This document shows positions 33,210 to 42,111 of a stretch of 64,000 bases of DNA, piece by piece. The number at the start of each line of letters is the position of its first letter. Within the stretch, counting starts at the first letter, position 1. The position numbers were made by a program, and so were the translations under genes. Below the pieces are notes generated by a model. That model did no database searches. It saw only the letters and a list, made by a program, of their open reading frames with translations, and was not told the DNA's origin. The stretch is from Gordonibacter urolithinfaciens (lineage in GTDB: Bacteria > Actinomycetota > Coriobacteriia > Coriobacteriales > Eggerthellaceae): assembly GCF_900199375.1 (NCBI RefSeq), contig NZ_LT900217.1, forward strand, positions 868,001 through 932,000, read 5' to 3'.

Positions 33210-33463
33210 CTTCTCCCCTAACGCGCATCCAGATTTCGGCAATTCCAGATGACGAGGCGGGCCGCCATCAAGAGGAGCGGACTCGCTGGCAAGATCGCCA
33301 ACGGGCAGCATCAAGGCGAACGAAATCCTCATCGAAACCTTCGAGGGGACGATGCGCGTGCTACCATGTATTCATAATCTAGCCAATCATGATAACGTGA
33401 TCGATCTCAAACGCGGAAGCGCGTGCCTCCGCACCTGAACGCGCGCGTAGAGGGGACAATGCT

Positions 33464-35716
33464 ATGAAGCAGAACGCGAACGCATCGGTCTGGCTGCCGA
33501 GGGCAATCGCCGTTATCCTAGCCGCTCTGATGACGCTGTTCTTCGCGATCACCATAAACAACACGATGACCCTCGGCGCCGAAACGGACCGGACAAAGAA
33601 CGGCCCCTACCCCGTGTCCGTGGCAGCAGGGCGCGTGGAAACGCTGCTCGTGCAGTGCCGGACCCTTGCAGACCGGCCGCTGTTCACGCGCACGGACAGC
33701 GCCATCAACGACATCGAGCGCTCCTACGCCGTAGCTGACGCCGATTTGCGCGAGAAGCTGTCCTTTATGGCAACGGCACACGAGTCCGACCCCGAAGCCG
33801 CCCGCAAGCTTGAGCAGGGCTATGAATCGCTCGACGTCGCGCAACGGGAATACGTCGCCTTGTGCCGCAACGCCGATGTAACTGACGAGGAGATCGAGGC
33901 CTATGTGGACGGGATCATCGACCCCGCCGTCGAAGAGCTTCTGCGCATAGACGCCGGCATCTTGGACGAGTCGACCGAGTCGGTGGAGCAGCTCTATAGC
34001 ATCGTGAAAGAAAGGGGGCGGCAGACGGTAGGCTGGGCGGTGGTGCTCATGGCAGGAGTAACCGTGTCGCTGGCGGTGTACCTCACGCTCATGTACCGCA
34101 ACCGCATGCGGGAAGGCCGCCTCAAGGCCGACCTGCAGGAGGCGCTCGCCCTCGCGCAGTCCGCCAGCGCGGCGAAATCGCAGTTCCTCTCCAACATGTC
34201 CCACGACATCCGCACCCCTATGAACGCCATCGTCGGACTCACCGCCATCGCCAAAACCCACCTGCACGAACCTGACCGCATAGCCGCCTGCCTCGACCGC
34301 ATCCAGTCCTCCTCACAGCACCTTCTGAGCCTGATAAACGACGTGCTCGATATGGGCAAGATCGAAAGCGGCAAGATCGTGCTGAACGAGGACCGCTTCA
34401 GCTTTCCCGAATTCGTCAACGGCGTTATCGCCATCGTCCAGCCCCAGGCCCGCGCGAAGAACCTGTCGCTCGACATCACCGTGGGCACCATCCAGCAGGA
34501 AACCGTGATCGGCGACTCCATGAGGATGAACCAGGCGCTCATCAACCTTGTCAGCAACGCCTTGAAATACACGCCCGACGGCGGATCGGTGCGCCTTTCC
34601 CTAAGCGAGGGGCCGTCCCGCCGCCCCGGCTGTCGTGACTACCGCTTCGTGGTGCAGGACACGGGCCTGGGCATGTCACCGGAGTTCATCGAGCGCCTGT
34701 TCGACCCCTTCGAGCGGGAGGAAAGCGACATGACGGAGCGGATCGAGGGCACCGGCCTGGGCATGGCCATCACGAAGAACGTCGTGGATATGATGGGCGG
34801 CTCCATCGAGGTGGAGAGCGCTTTGGGCAAGGGATCGACCTTCACCATGACGGTCCCCCTCGCCCCGATCGACGAGGAGGAGGACTTCTCGCTCGCAGGG
34901 CTGGAGTCTGCACGCGTCCTCCTGGTAGACGACGACCGGGATGTGGTCGAAGGAACGCTGCTCATCCTAGACGAGCTCGGCCTTTGCGGCGACGCAGCCT
35001 CTTCGGGCCTCGACGCCGTGCCGCTGGTTGCACGTGCCCATCGCGAGGGGAGGGACTACCGCTTCATCATCGTCGACTGGGTCATGCCGGGCATGGACGG
35101 CATCGAGACCATCCGGCGCATCCGCTCGGAAGTGGGAGACTCCACGCCCATCGTATTGCTGACAGCCTACGATTGGCACGAGATAGAAGATGACGCACGC
35201 GCCGCAGGCGTGTCGGCTTTTGTATCGAAACCCCTGTTCAAATCGCGCTTACATCGCGTTCTGAAGCATTTCTCCCACCCGGACGACCCGGCCGAGGACT
35301 CCTGCGAGCCAGCCGAGGCGCATGTTGAGGGACGCGTGCTGCTCGTAGAGGACAACCAGCTGAACCTCGAGATAGCCTCGGAGCTTATTCGGCGCATCGG
35401 CGCCGAAGTCCACCAGGCGAGCGACGGGCAGAAGGCCGTAGATGCCATGGCGAACGCTCCCGAAGGGTATTACGACCTCGTGTTCATGGACGTGCAGATG
35501 CCCGTCATGGGCGGCATCGAGGCAACCCGCGCCATACGCGAGCAGGAGCGCGAGGTCGGGCGAAAGCCCGTTCCCATCGTGGCCATGACGGCCAACGCCT
35601 TCAACGAGGACCGAGAGCGTGCCCTCGCAGCCGGCATGAACGGCTTCATGACCAAGCCCATCGACACGGCGAAGCTCAGGAGGATCCTCGAGGAATACCT
35701 GGCAAATCCCCTATAG
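33464..35716 (+). CDS. hybrid sensor histidine kinase with two receiver domains
   Basis: A 750-residue membrane kinase. Membrane helices at ~14-33 and ~188-210 flank a ~155-residue extracytoplasmic helical sensor. The HisKA phosphorylation site is His247 (SHDIRTPMNA). The HATPase has the N box NQALINLVSNALKY and G boxes DTGLGMS (399-405) and GTGLGMAI (429-436). Receiver 1 is at ~483-602 (phospho-acceptor Asp538 in VDWVMPGMDG) and receiver 2 at ~624-745 (Asp676 in MDVQMPVMGG). There is no HPt domain or output domain, and no partner gene is adjacent. The signal is unknown. ATG 33464 follows GAGGGG. The 250 bp upstream hold only promoter-like AT-rich sequence (around 33370-33395). Confidence 0.93.
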   Translation: MKQNANASVWLPRAIAVILAALMTLFFAITINNTMTLGAETDRTKNGPYPVSVAAGRVETLLVQCRTLADRPLFTRTDSAINDIERSYAVADADLREKLSFMATAHESDPEAARKLEQGYESLDVAQREYVALCRNADVTDEEIEAYVDGIIDPAVEELLRIDAGILDESTESVEQLYSIVKERGRQTVGWAVVLMAGVTVSLAVYLTLMYRNRMREGRLKADLQEALALAQSASAAKSQFLSNMSHDIRTPMNAIVGLTAIAKTHLHEPDRIAACLDRIQSSSQHLLSLINDVLDMGKIESGKIVLNEDRFSFPEFVNGVIAIVQPQARAKNLSLDITVGTIQQETVIGDSMRMNQALINLVSNALKYTPDGGSVRLSLSEGPSRRPGCRDYRFVVQDTGLGMSPEFIERLFDPFEREESDMTERIEGTGLGMAITKNVVDMMGGSIEVESALGKGSTFTMTVPLAPIDEEEDFSLAGLESARVLLVDDDRDVVEGTLLILDELGLCGDAASSGLDAVPLVARAHREGRDYRFIIVDWVMPGMDGIETIRRIRSEVGDSTPIVLLTAYDWHEIEDDARAAGVSAFVSKPLFKSRLHRVLKHFSHPDDPAEDSCEPAEAHVEGRVLLVEDNQLNLEIASELIRRIGAEVHQASDGQKAVDAMANAPEGYYDLVFMDVQMPVMGGIEATRAIREQEREVGRKPVPIVAMTANAFNEDRERALAAGMNGFMTKPIDTAKLRRILEEYLANPL

Positions 35717-35750
35717 GCAGACGCAGGGCGACGAGAAACGGGGTCAGGGA

Positions 35751-35759
35751 GGGGGGGGG
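35751..35759. repeat. G9 homopolymer tract
   Basis: Nine G in a row in the 92-bp gap between the convergent stops of the histidine kinase and fbp genes. It is a potential slippage site outside coding sequence, with no assigned role. Confidence 0.5.
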
Positions 35760-35808
35760 TGCGCGACGGCGCCAATACGCACGACGCCCCCTGCTGCGCG
35801 CCGCTCCC

Positions 35809-37764
35809 CTACATGGCGCCTTCTGCGATCTCGCCGGTGCGATACGCCTCCAGCAATCGTTCAAGCTCCGCGATCTGCCGTTTGAGCTCGGCTCCGTTGT
35901 CGGTGTCGGCCACGAGCGTGCGCTTGTCCGGCTGCTCCACCACGCTGCGCGACGAGTGGATGTCCAGCTCGTTCACCACGGCGGCGCGCGCCGACGAGAG
36001 CGGCTCATGGGCGGCCAGCACGAAGCCGTACGAGTTCGAGATGAGCGTGTAGCCGGCGATGCCCGTGGTGGGCTGGTAGGCTTTCGAGAAGCCGCCGTCG
36101 ATGGTGAGCACCTTGCCCCCGCACTTCACCGGATCCTCGCCGTCCTTCACCTTCACGGGAATATGGCCGCACACGATGCGCGAGGTCTCGGGGTCCATCC
36201 CGAAGTCCTCGAAGACGCCGGCCATCACGCGCTCGTCGTCAAGGTAGGTGTAGAACGGGTTCTTGACCTCCTTGCGCGCCTCCTTCTCGGCTATGAGATA
36301 CAGCTCGAACGTGGCCATCTTGCTCTTCGCGAACAGGGGCGACCCCTCGCCCAGCCACATATACCACAGCAGGTCGCGGCCGCGCTTGCGCATCTCGGGG
36401 TCGGGGTCGTAGAACGCCGCGCGCACGTAGCGCTCCATGACGTCGTAGAGCGCGCGCCCCTTGTACTTCCGGCCGAACACGTCCGTCTCCCTAAGCGAGC
36501 CGTCGGCGTTCAGCGGCACGCAGGCGTGGAACAGCAGGCTGCCGTTGTACACCTTGTAGAGGCTGCCGGCCTCCAGGAAGAAACGCATGTGGCGCTGCAG
36601 CTTCTCGCAGCCCGTGAACGCCTGCTCCAAGCGCTGCATGACCTCTTCCTCCTCGGGCGTGAGGCGGTAGGGGTCGTCCGGGTTCACCGTGGGGAACACC
36701 GTGTCGGTGAGCGCGTACTCCACGCCGTCCAGCATGACCGTGCCACGCTCGTGGTCGATCTTGTCCAAGAGCTTGCGGTCTGCAAGGCCGAATCCGGGAT
36801 TCTCGTCGATGAGCTGCGCCTCCACCTTGAACTGGATGATGGCCATGGCCTTCTGGATCTTCACGTTCATCTCCAGCTCCTGCGGCGGCAGGTCCGGGTT
36901 GCCCTTGAGGCCGAACGCGACGCACGGGTCGTCGGCGTAGGCGCTCGTCGCGAACGCCGCGAGCGGCAGGATGTTGATGCCGTAGGCGTCCTCCAGTATG
37001 GACAGGTTGCCGTAGCGCGCGCAGTTGCGCACCACGTGCGCGATGCAGCCGCGCTGGCCGAGCGCGGCGCCCATCCACACGATGTCGTGGTTGCCCCATT
37101 GGATGTCGAGCGAGTGGTAGCCCATGAGCGTGTCCATGATGACGTCGGGGTACGGCCCGCGATCGTAGATGTCGCCGATGATGTGCAGATGGTCGATGGC
37201 CAGACGCTGGATGAGCAGGCACAGCGCCTCGATGAGCGCGCCCACGCGGTCGGTGCGGATGACGGCGTCGATGATGGCCGCGTAGTAGGCCTTCTTGTCG
37301 GCGCCCTGGCTGTTCTCGGTCATCAGCTCCTCGATGATGTACGCGAAATCGCGCGGCAGCGCCTTGCGCACGCGGGAGCGCGTGTACTTCTGCGCGGCGC
37401 GCTTGCACACGGCCACGAGGCGCGGCAGCACGGTCTCGTACCATGCCTGCGGGTCGTCCACTTGGGACAGCACCAGCTCCATCTTCTCGCGCGGGTAGTA
37501 GATGAGCGTGGCCAGCGAGCGCTTCTCGGCCGCGCTCAGCGTGTCGCCGAACACGTCGTCGATCTTGAGCCTGATGGAGCCCGAGCCGTTGCGCAGGATA
37601 TGCGAGAACGCCTCGTACTCGCCGTGAATGTCCGAGGCGAAGAACTCGGTGCCCTTCGGCAGGTTCAAGATGGCGCTCAGGTTGATGATCTCCGCCGAAG
37701 CCTTGGCGGCGGTGGGGAACGACCGCGAGAGAAGTTCCAGGTACCGCTTTTCCATCGCATCCAT
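35809..37764 (-). CDS. fbp: fructose-1,6-bisphosphatase class III
   Basis: A 651-residue enzyme of the Firmicutes-type class III family, unrelated to classes I and II and usually ~640-670 residues. It has the calcineurin-like phosphatase motifs FASDIHGEYEAF, IGDIYDRGPYPD and WGNHDIVWMG, and the family-specific ICGHIPVKVKDGEDPVKCGG and TIDGGFSKAYQ near the C-terminus. It hydrolyses fructose-1,6-bisphosphate in gluconeogenesis. ATG 37764 has an AGGAGG box. No gene lies between it and the truncated ArsC-like gene at 37970. Confidence 0.95.
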   Translation of the reverse strand: MDAMEKRYLELLSRSFPTAAKASAEIINLSAILNLPKGTEFFASDIHGEYEAFSHILRNGSGSIRLKIDDVFGDTLSAAEKRSLATLIYYPREKMELVLSQVDDPQAWYETVLPRLVAVCKRAAQKYTRSRVRKALPRDFAYIIEELMTENSQGADKKAYYAAIIDAVIRTDRVGALIEALCLLIQRLAIDHLHIIGDIYDRGPYPDVIMDTLMGYHSLDIQWGNHDIVWMGAALGQRGCIAHVVRNCARYGNLSILEDAYGINILPLAAFATSAYADDPCVAFGLKGNPDLPPQELEMNVKIQKAMAIIQFKVEAQLIDENPGFGLADRKLLDKIDHERGTVMLDGVEYALTDTVFPTVNPDDPYRLTPEEEEVMQRLEQAFTGCEKLQRHMRFFLEAGSLYKVYNGSLLFHACVPLNADGSLRETDVFGRKYKGRALYDVMERYVRAAFYDPDPEMRKRGRDLLWYMWLGEGSPLFAKSKMATFELYLIAEKEARKEVKNPFYTYLDDERVMAGVFEDFGMDPETSRIVCGHIPVKVKDGEDPVKCGGKVLTIDGGFSKAYQPTTGIAGYTLISNSYGFVLAAHEPLSSARAAVVNELDIHSSRSVVEQPDKRTLVADTDNGAELKRQIAELERLLEAYRTGEIAEGAM

Positions 37765-37969
37765 GTAGGGCCTCCTTGTGGGTGTTGCCGCGCTTGCACG
37801 GCCCTATGGTACCCGCATCAGGCCCACACCGGGCGAAGCGACACCGAAACGGCGCGATTATTCGACGGAAGCGCTGAAGTCCGACTCCCGGACGGCACCC
37901 GGACAACGTAACGAAGATCACGCGAGCGACGCGCACGGCGTGTCGCCGCCGTGCTACTGCTCCGGCGGG

Positions 37970-38303
37970 CTACTCCCACCCTTTCCACACGTCGGGCGCG
38001 TAGCCCACCGTGGCCTGCTTGCCGTTGCGCACGATGGGCTCGGCCAGCACGTGCTGGTTCTCCAGCAGCTTGTCGAACTTCTGGTCGGGCGCGAGGTACG
38101 CGAGCAGCGCCACCGTGTCCTGGTCCTTCGCCTTGGGGTCGACGAGCGCGTCGATGCCGCCCACCGCGCGGCGCACCGACTCCAGCTCGCCCTTGCTCAT
38201 CCCCTTCTCCGCCAGGTCGATGAACTGGAGCTTCACCCGCCGATCCTTGAAGTAGCGCTGCGCCTTCTTCGTGTCGAAGCTCTTCTTGGTGCCGAACACC
38301 TGG
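37970..38303 (-). pseudogene. ArsC/Spx-like gene cut off from its start codon by an insertion
   Basis: The remnant reads QVFGTKKSFDTKKAQRYF onward to YAPDVWKGWE, a thioredoxin-fold ArsC/Spx-like protein in which the usual CxxC cysteines are absent (TKKSFDT). The missing start, ATGAACAT, is at 41569-41576 on the same strand, beyond the 3.25 kb insertion. Joining 41576-41569 to 38303-37970 restores an uninterrupted 113-residue protein beginning MNIQVFGTKK. The original Shine-Dalgarno (GGGAAGG) also lies on the far side. A TTG at 38326 inside the insertion could start an 8-residue replacement N-terminus, but no ribosome site is evident, so expression is probably lost. Confidence 0.85.
38290..38303. 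repeat. left copy of 14-bp direct repeat flanking the insertion
   Basis: TGCCGAACACCTGG at the junction of the ArsC-like gene and the insertion, identical to 41555-41568. In the restored gene only one copy is needed, so it is either a duplicated target or a recombination core. Confidence 0.85.
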
Positions 38304-38326
38304 GTTAATTGAATTTTGTAAAGCAA

Positions 38327-38587
38327 TGAATTGTGTAGATGAACAGGTATTTTGCGTTTAGTTATTCGACTTCGTGGAAAGAGGCAGTTTCGTTTTTGCG
38401 TTTACTATTTCCAAAGTCGTTTTTTTTGCTTTCGATTGTGAAGACTCTTTCGAATATAGACATACCTGTTTAGACCCCCTGTTATAAAATCGTAAGACTT
38501 AATGCAACGATTATTCCGCAGGACGGCGCAGATGTTCCTATTCGGTTGTCCCCCCGCTCGGGCGGCTTGGCAGTTGCTTTCCTTGTC
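38327..38587. other. AT-rich left segment of the insertion, no gene
   Basis: This stretch has T-runs (T8 near 38420) and an inverted pair, GAACAGGTAT (38341-38350) and ATACCTGTTT (38462-38471). No reading frame is supported. The composition differs sharply from host DNA and suggests a foreign origin. Confidence 0.5.
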
Positions 38588-39907
38588 CTATCGGGCCAGT
38601 ATGTCCTTGATCAGATAAGGCCTCATGACCACTTCGTCGGGTTCGAGGAGCGCGTAGCTGAGACCGTCCACCAGCTCACCCAGCCCTGCCTTCCTGGCAT
38701 TGGAGATGGGAGACGTGTAGTTGAGCCGTGGCCTCAGGTACGAGTTGAGGTGCGAGCCCAGCACGGCCATGTCCGTCTTCTCGAACTTCCTGAGCGAGGT
38801 CCCCTTCGGGATGATACGCCTCAGCTCGGCATGGTTTCGCTCGCAGAAGCCTTTCTGATCGGAGCGTTGCGGATCGCAGTAGTAGACGCTGCAGCGCTTC
38901 ACGCCGTTCTTCCCGTATTCGATCTTCTGATGGTCTTTGAACTCGCTCCCGCGATCCGTGAGGATGACCTCGAAGAGCTCGGCGAACGAGTCCCCCAGCA
39001 GCGATTGAATCTGGTCGATCGCCAGTTTCACATGGATCTGGTCTTTGCGCTCCAGGTACATCAGCACCTGGAACTCCAGCAAGGGGAACGTGAGCGTCAA
39101 TATCGCCGGCACCTCTCCCTGCCTCCCCTCGACGCAGTCCATCTGCACCGCCTTGGCGCGCTTCTCCTCCGGCAGGGCGAGGAAGTCCTCGTACAGATGT
39201 CCTTCCATGCTGGGCGCTTCTTCCTTCGGCCCGTCCTTCTTCTTGCGGGGCTTGTAGCGGTTGCGTTTAGGAAGGTGGAAGTTGATGACGTCCACGATCC
39301 CGGCCTCGACGTAGTTGCGATAGGTGCGGGGGGTTATCGAAAGCTCCTGGGCATGGGAGGCCCAGACGTGCTCGGGGCTCTGTCCCTGGTGGACCAGGGG
39401 GGTCACAATGAAGTTGATGCGCTCCAGCTCCTCCTCAGTGCAGTCGATTCCCGCCCGCGATTCGGACCTCCGCTTCTTGGCAAGCTCGTTTGCCATGTAA
39501 GGATCGTAGAACATGTAGGGGTGATCGCACCCGTGCCCGTAGCGGTTGGCGCATTCGTTGCAGCAGTACGGCGGCTTTTCCAGCATCGGGCACGGGTCCG
39601 CCAGGAAGTCGGAGCACAGCTCGTTGCATTTGCCACCCTGGCAGTTCCTGCAGAACATCATGCAGCCGTTATCGCATAGCCCGGCCTTTTTGCACAGGCG
39701 GGCGCGAAGGCAGATGTTCCTGGCCTGCGCCACGAGGTACCTCGAGGACTCCGGAACGCGGTTCCGCTTGATTTCCCTGATCACGCTGGAGGGGGAAGCG
39801 CCGATCTCCCTCGCGATCTTCGACATCGAGTCCTTTCTCGCAATCCCCCGTTCGATATGCAGCCTGTCGTCGATGCCGATCTGAGCGTTTCTTCCTGTGT
39901 CGGGCAT
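38588..39907 (-). CDS. IS30-family transposase
   Basis: A 439-residue transposase. The N-terminal HTH is SMSKIAREIGASPSSVIREI; a cysteine-rich zinc-binding segment follows (KKAGLCDNGCMMFCRNCQGG, KPPYCCNECANRYGHGCDHP), as in the long IS30 subgroup. The DDE core shows Asp in KAVQMDCVEGRQG, Asp in EVILTDRGSEF, and Glu in QKGFCERNHAELRRIIPKG. All catalytic residues are present and the frame is intact, so it may be active. It probably starts at ATG 39907. Confidence 0.93.
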   Translation of the reverse strand: MPDTGRNAQIGIDDRLHIERGIARKDSMSKIAREIGASPSSVIREIKRNRVPESSRYLVAQARNICLRARLCKKAGLCDNGCMMFCRNCQGGKCNELCSDFLADPCPMLEKPPYCCNECANRYGHGCDHPYMFYDPYMANELAKKRRSESRAGIDCTEEELERINFIVTPLVHQGQSPEHVWASHAQELSITPRTYRNYVEAGIVDVINFHLPKRNRYKPRKKKDGPKEEAPSMEGHLYEDFLALPEEKRAKAVQMDCVEGRQGEVPAILTLTFPLLEFQVLMYLERKDQIHVKLAIDQIQSLLGDSFAELFEVILTDRGSEFKDHQKIEYGKNGVKRCSVYYCDPQRSDQKGFCERNHAELRRIIPKGTSLRKFEKTDMAVLGSHLNSYLRPRLNYTSPISNARKAGLGELVDGLSYALLEPDEVVMRPYLIKDILAR

Positions 39908-40004
39908 GCTCGATCACCCCCTTCCGAGCCCGAGCGGTTACGCAGATGCTACACTACGGATGAACTGCGGGCAACGGGAGTAGCGAGGAAGGGGGCATGC
40001 GGCG

Positions 40005-41429
40005 ATGGCGGACAGCCTGGAGGATCCGGAGGCCCTTGTCATGCGCTTCCGCAAGGACAGCGGCTTGACGAGCGCCGTATCGTACGCCTACGCCAACAAC
40101 GCGCTGAGGTTCGTGCGCGACCTCGAGGCGAAGGGGATCGGGCTGGACGACGTCACGCCGGATTTGCTCGAGTCCTTTCTCAAGAGGCTGGCGAGGAGTA
40201 GCGGGCAGCACTCCTGCGAGAACGTCCGCTCGGCGGTCAGATCCTTCTTCAGGTGGTTAGAGTCCGAGGGAATCCTCGCCGATGCCGCGGGAAGGGTCGG
40301 GCGGCGCGGCGGCCACGGGCCGAACACCCGCCGCTCGATGAAGTCCGCCAAAGGAGATGCGCCGCGAGGCGAGCGAAGGGGCCGCTTCGGGTCAATCGAC
40401 CTCCAGATCATGGAGTCCTTCGAGATGGAGCGCAGGTCGCAAGGCTACAATCCGAGGCCCTACCTTAACGCCGTGAGGATCTTCTCCCGGTACCTGCAAG
40501 ATACGGGCGTCTCCTTCGACAAGGTGAGCCCCGCTACCCTTAAACGCTTCATGGCATGGGCGGAAGAGGCTTATTCGGCGAACTCCATATCCACCATAGC
40601 GGGAGGGGTCAAATGCTTCTATCGCTGGCTTGAGGCCAAAGGGTACTGCGACGATGCCGCCCGCAATCTGACCGCGCCTGCAGCCAAGAGGAACTCGACC
40701 CCTCGCGCCCCGCTCGGCGTCGACGACGCGCGGCGGGTCATCGACGCCGCGGGGGACCAGCCGGGCGAGGAGGTCTCGCTTAGAGACTCCATGGTCGTCA
40801 AGCTCATGCTGCTCGGGACCTTGCGCCAATGCGAGCTGTACCGAGCCGACGTGGGAGACGTGTCCTACGTCCGCGACTTCGCATTGATCAGGCTTCGAGG
40901 TTCGGCCAGCCGGCCCGGAACCGTCGCCTACCTGCCCCCTACGGCGGCCTCGGCGGTCGCCCGCTACACGGCTTTCAGGAAAGCGGGCCCGGAAGACCCT
41001 CTCGTGGCCGCATGCTCGAACTCGCATCGCGGCACCAGGCTCACCGACGTGTCGATATCGGTGATAATCAACGGCGCCTTCAGGCGAGCGGGGATAGAGG
41101 GGAGGCCCTCGGAGTACAACCTCTCGCAGACGGCGATCGACATCGCCATGGCCGAGGGCTACGGCAGGGCCGCCACGCTGCAGCTGGCGAGGCCGGGGAG
41201 CTTCTTCTCCCTCCTTCGTCTCGAACAGGGGCACTCCAAGGCCTCCGAGCCTATCCAGGACCAGATAGAGCGGATGCTCGCCGTGCTGGACGGCGGGAGG
41301 AGCGTCCTCGCGAGCGCCGGCGAGATCCGGGCCATGCTGGACGGCGTCCCCGACGAGGGAGAGGTCGTCGTCTCGATAGGCGACGGCGGCGGGCTCTCGA
41401 TCGAGCGTGTCAGGCCCGCCGGCTCCTGA
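40005..41429 (+). CDS. tyrosine-recombinase-like protein with duplicated core-binding domain and degenerate active site
   Basis: A 474-residue protein. Two SAM-like core-binding domains occur in tandem: residues ~5-90 (ALRFVRDLEAKGI, then VRSAVRSFFRWLESEGI) and ~128-212 (AVRIFSRYLQDTGVSFDKVS, then VKCFYRWLEAKGY). The C-terminal catalytic-like domain keeps the first Arg region (LLGTLRQCELYRADVGDV), but the HxLRH block is replaced by EYNLSQTAIDIAMAEGYGRA, the second Arg/His box is not recognisable (LARPGSFFSL), and no obvious Tyr nucleophile follows. It is probably a DNA-binding or accessory protein rather than an active integrase. ATG 40005 follows GAGGAAGGGGG. Confidence 0.75.
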   Translation: MADSLEDPEALVMRFRKDSGLTSAVSYAYANNALRFVRDLEAKGIGLDDVTPDLLESFLKRLARSSGQHSCENVRSAVRSFFRWLESEGILADAAGRVGRRGGHGPNTRRSMKSAKGDAPRGERRGRFGSIDLQIMESFEMERRSQGYNPRPYLNAVRIFSRYLQDTGVSFDKVSPATLKRFMAWAEEAYSANSISTIAGGVKCFYRWLEAKGYCDDAARNLTAPAAKRNSTPRAPLGVDDARRVIDAAGDQPGEEVSLRDSMVVKLMLLGTLRQCELYRADVGDVSYVRDFALIRLRGSASRPGTVAYLPPTAASAVARYTAFRKAGPEDPLVAACSNSHRGTRLTDVSISVIINGAFRRAGIEGRPSEYNLSQTAIDIAMAEGYGRAATLQLARPGSFFSLLRLEQGHSKASEPIQDQIERMLAVLDGGRSVLASAGEIRAMLDGVPDEGEVVVSIGDGGGLSIERVRPAGS

Positions 41430-41554
41430 CCCAGGCCCTCGTCTTTCGACCGCGGCATGGCTCGCCTTGCGGTCGCTTTCCCGCCTTGCCGTTCGCGATG
41501 CCCTACGTTGAAAGACTTATTGCAACGGCTTTGCAATTCTGATTTCAATTGAGC

Positions 41555-41568
41555 TGCCGAACACCTGG
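41555..41568. repeat. right copy of 14-bp direct repeat flanking the insertion
   Basis: TGCCGAACACCTGG, identical to 38290-38303. Immediately to its right, on the minus strand, lie the displaced first codons (ATGAACAT, 41569-41576) and the ribosome site of the ArsC-like gene. Confidence 0.85.
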
Positions 41569-41576
41569 ATGTTCAT

Positions 41577-41661
41577 CGCCTTCGCCTTCCCGCTCGACCG
41601 CGCTTATACTGTTTCTCGAAACACTCCACCTAAGATTTTAAGTCACGAAGGGAAGCCGCGC
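41577..41661. promoter_or_regulatory. divergent promoter region: GNAT gene and orphaned ArsC-like promoter
   Basis: TATACT (41605-41610) on the plus strand can serve the GNAT gene. On the minus strand TATAAG lies in the same place and GGGAAGGCGAAGGCG precedes the displaced ATGAACAT. The original arsC-like promoter therefore now reads into the insertion element, toward the 3' end of the recombinase-like gene. Confidence 0.5.
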
Positions 41662-42111
41662 ATGGAACTCGTCGAAATCCCCGAAGCCGACAAAGAGAGG
41701 CACCTCGACCTGCTGCTCATCGCCGACGAGTCGGCGGACATGATCGAGCGGTACCTGCACCGCGGCGATCTGCTGGCCCTCATCGAGGACGATGAGGCGC
41801 GGGCGCTCTGCGTGGTGACGCAGGAAGAGCCCGACGTGTTCGAGATCAAGAACATCGTCACCGTGCCCGAGCACCGGCGCAAGGGCTACGGGCGGCGGCT
41901 CATCGCGCTTGTCGCCGAGCGTTACCGGAACCGAGGGGGCTGGCTCCTCGTCGGCACGGGCGACGTGCCCGGCATCCTGCGCTTCTACGAGCGGTGCGGG
42001 TTCGAGCGCTCGCATGTCGTGGAGAACTTCTTCGTCGACAACTACGACCATCCCATGTACGAGGACGGCCACAAGCTCATGGACATGGTGTATTTGAGGA
42101 TGCGCCTCTAG
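41662..42111 (+). CDS. GNAT-family N-acetyltransferase
   Basis: A 149-residue acetyltransferase. The acetyl-CoA-binding motif A is VPEHRRKGYGRRLIALVAER, preceded by FEIKNIVTV and followed by motif B, PGILRFYERCGFERSHVVEN. The C-terminal DHPMYEDGHKLMDMVYLRM fits the family that acetylates small molecules or peptides; the substrate is unknown. ATG 41662 follows GAAGGGAAG. Its TAG shares CTAG with the stop of the convergent TIGR04076 gene. Confidence 0.88.
   Translation: MELVEIPEADKERHLDLLLIADESADMIERYLHRGDLLALIEDDEARALCVVTQEEPDVFEIKNIVTVPEHRRKGYGRRLIALVAERYRNRGGWLLVGTGDVPGILRFYERCGFERSHVVENFFVDNYDHPMYEDGHKLMDMVYLRMRL

Larger units (their letters stand above)
38304..41554. mobile_element. 3.25-kb insertion with IS30 transposase and tyrosine-recombinase-like gene
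   Basis: The boundaries are set by the 14-bp direct repeats and by the interrupted ArsC-like gene. The ends carry weak inverted similarity: the left end has TTAATTGAATTTTG and the right end, reverse-complemented, has TCAATTGAAATCAG (11 of 14). A 16-bp near-perfect direct repeat (AAGACTTAATGCAACG 38494-38509; AAGACTTATTGCAACG 41512-41527) lies inside. The left ~200 bp are distinctly AT-rich against the host. Two genes point away from each other: IS30 transposase (minus) and recombinase-like protein (plus). It is too large for a simple IS30 element (1.1-1.7 kb), so it is either a passenger-carrying IS or a composite of two events. Confidence 0.75.

Noticed and set aside
38312-38326. TTG-initiated functional ArsC-like protein with element-derived N-terminus
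   Set aside because: Possible in frame, but no Shine-Dalgarno or promoter is evident in the AT-rich end, and the native start region is intact on the other side of the insertion. The gene is treated as disrupted.
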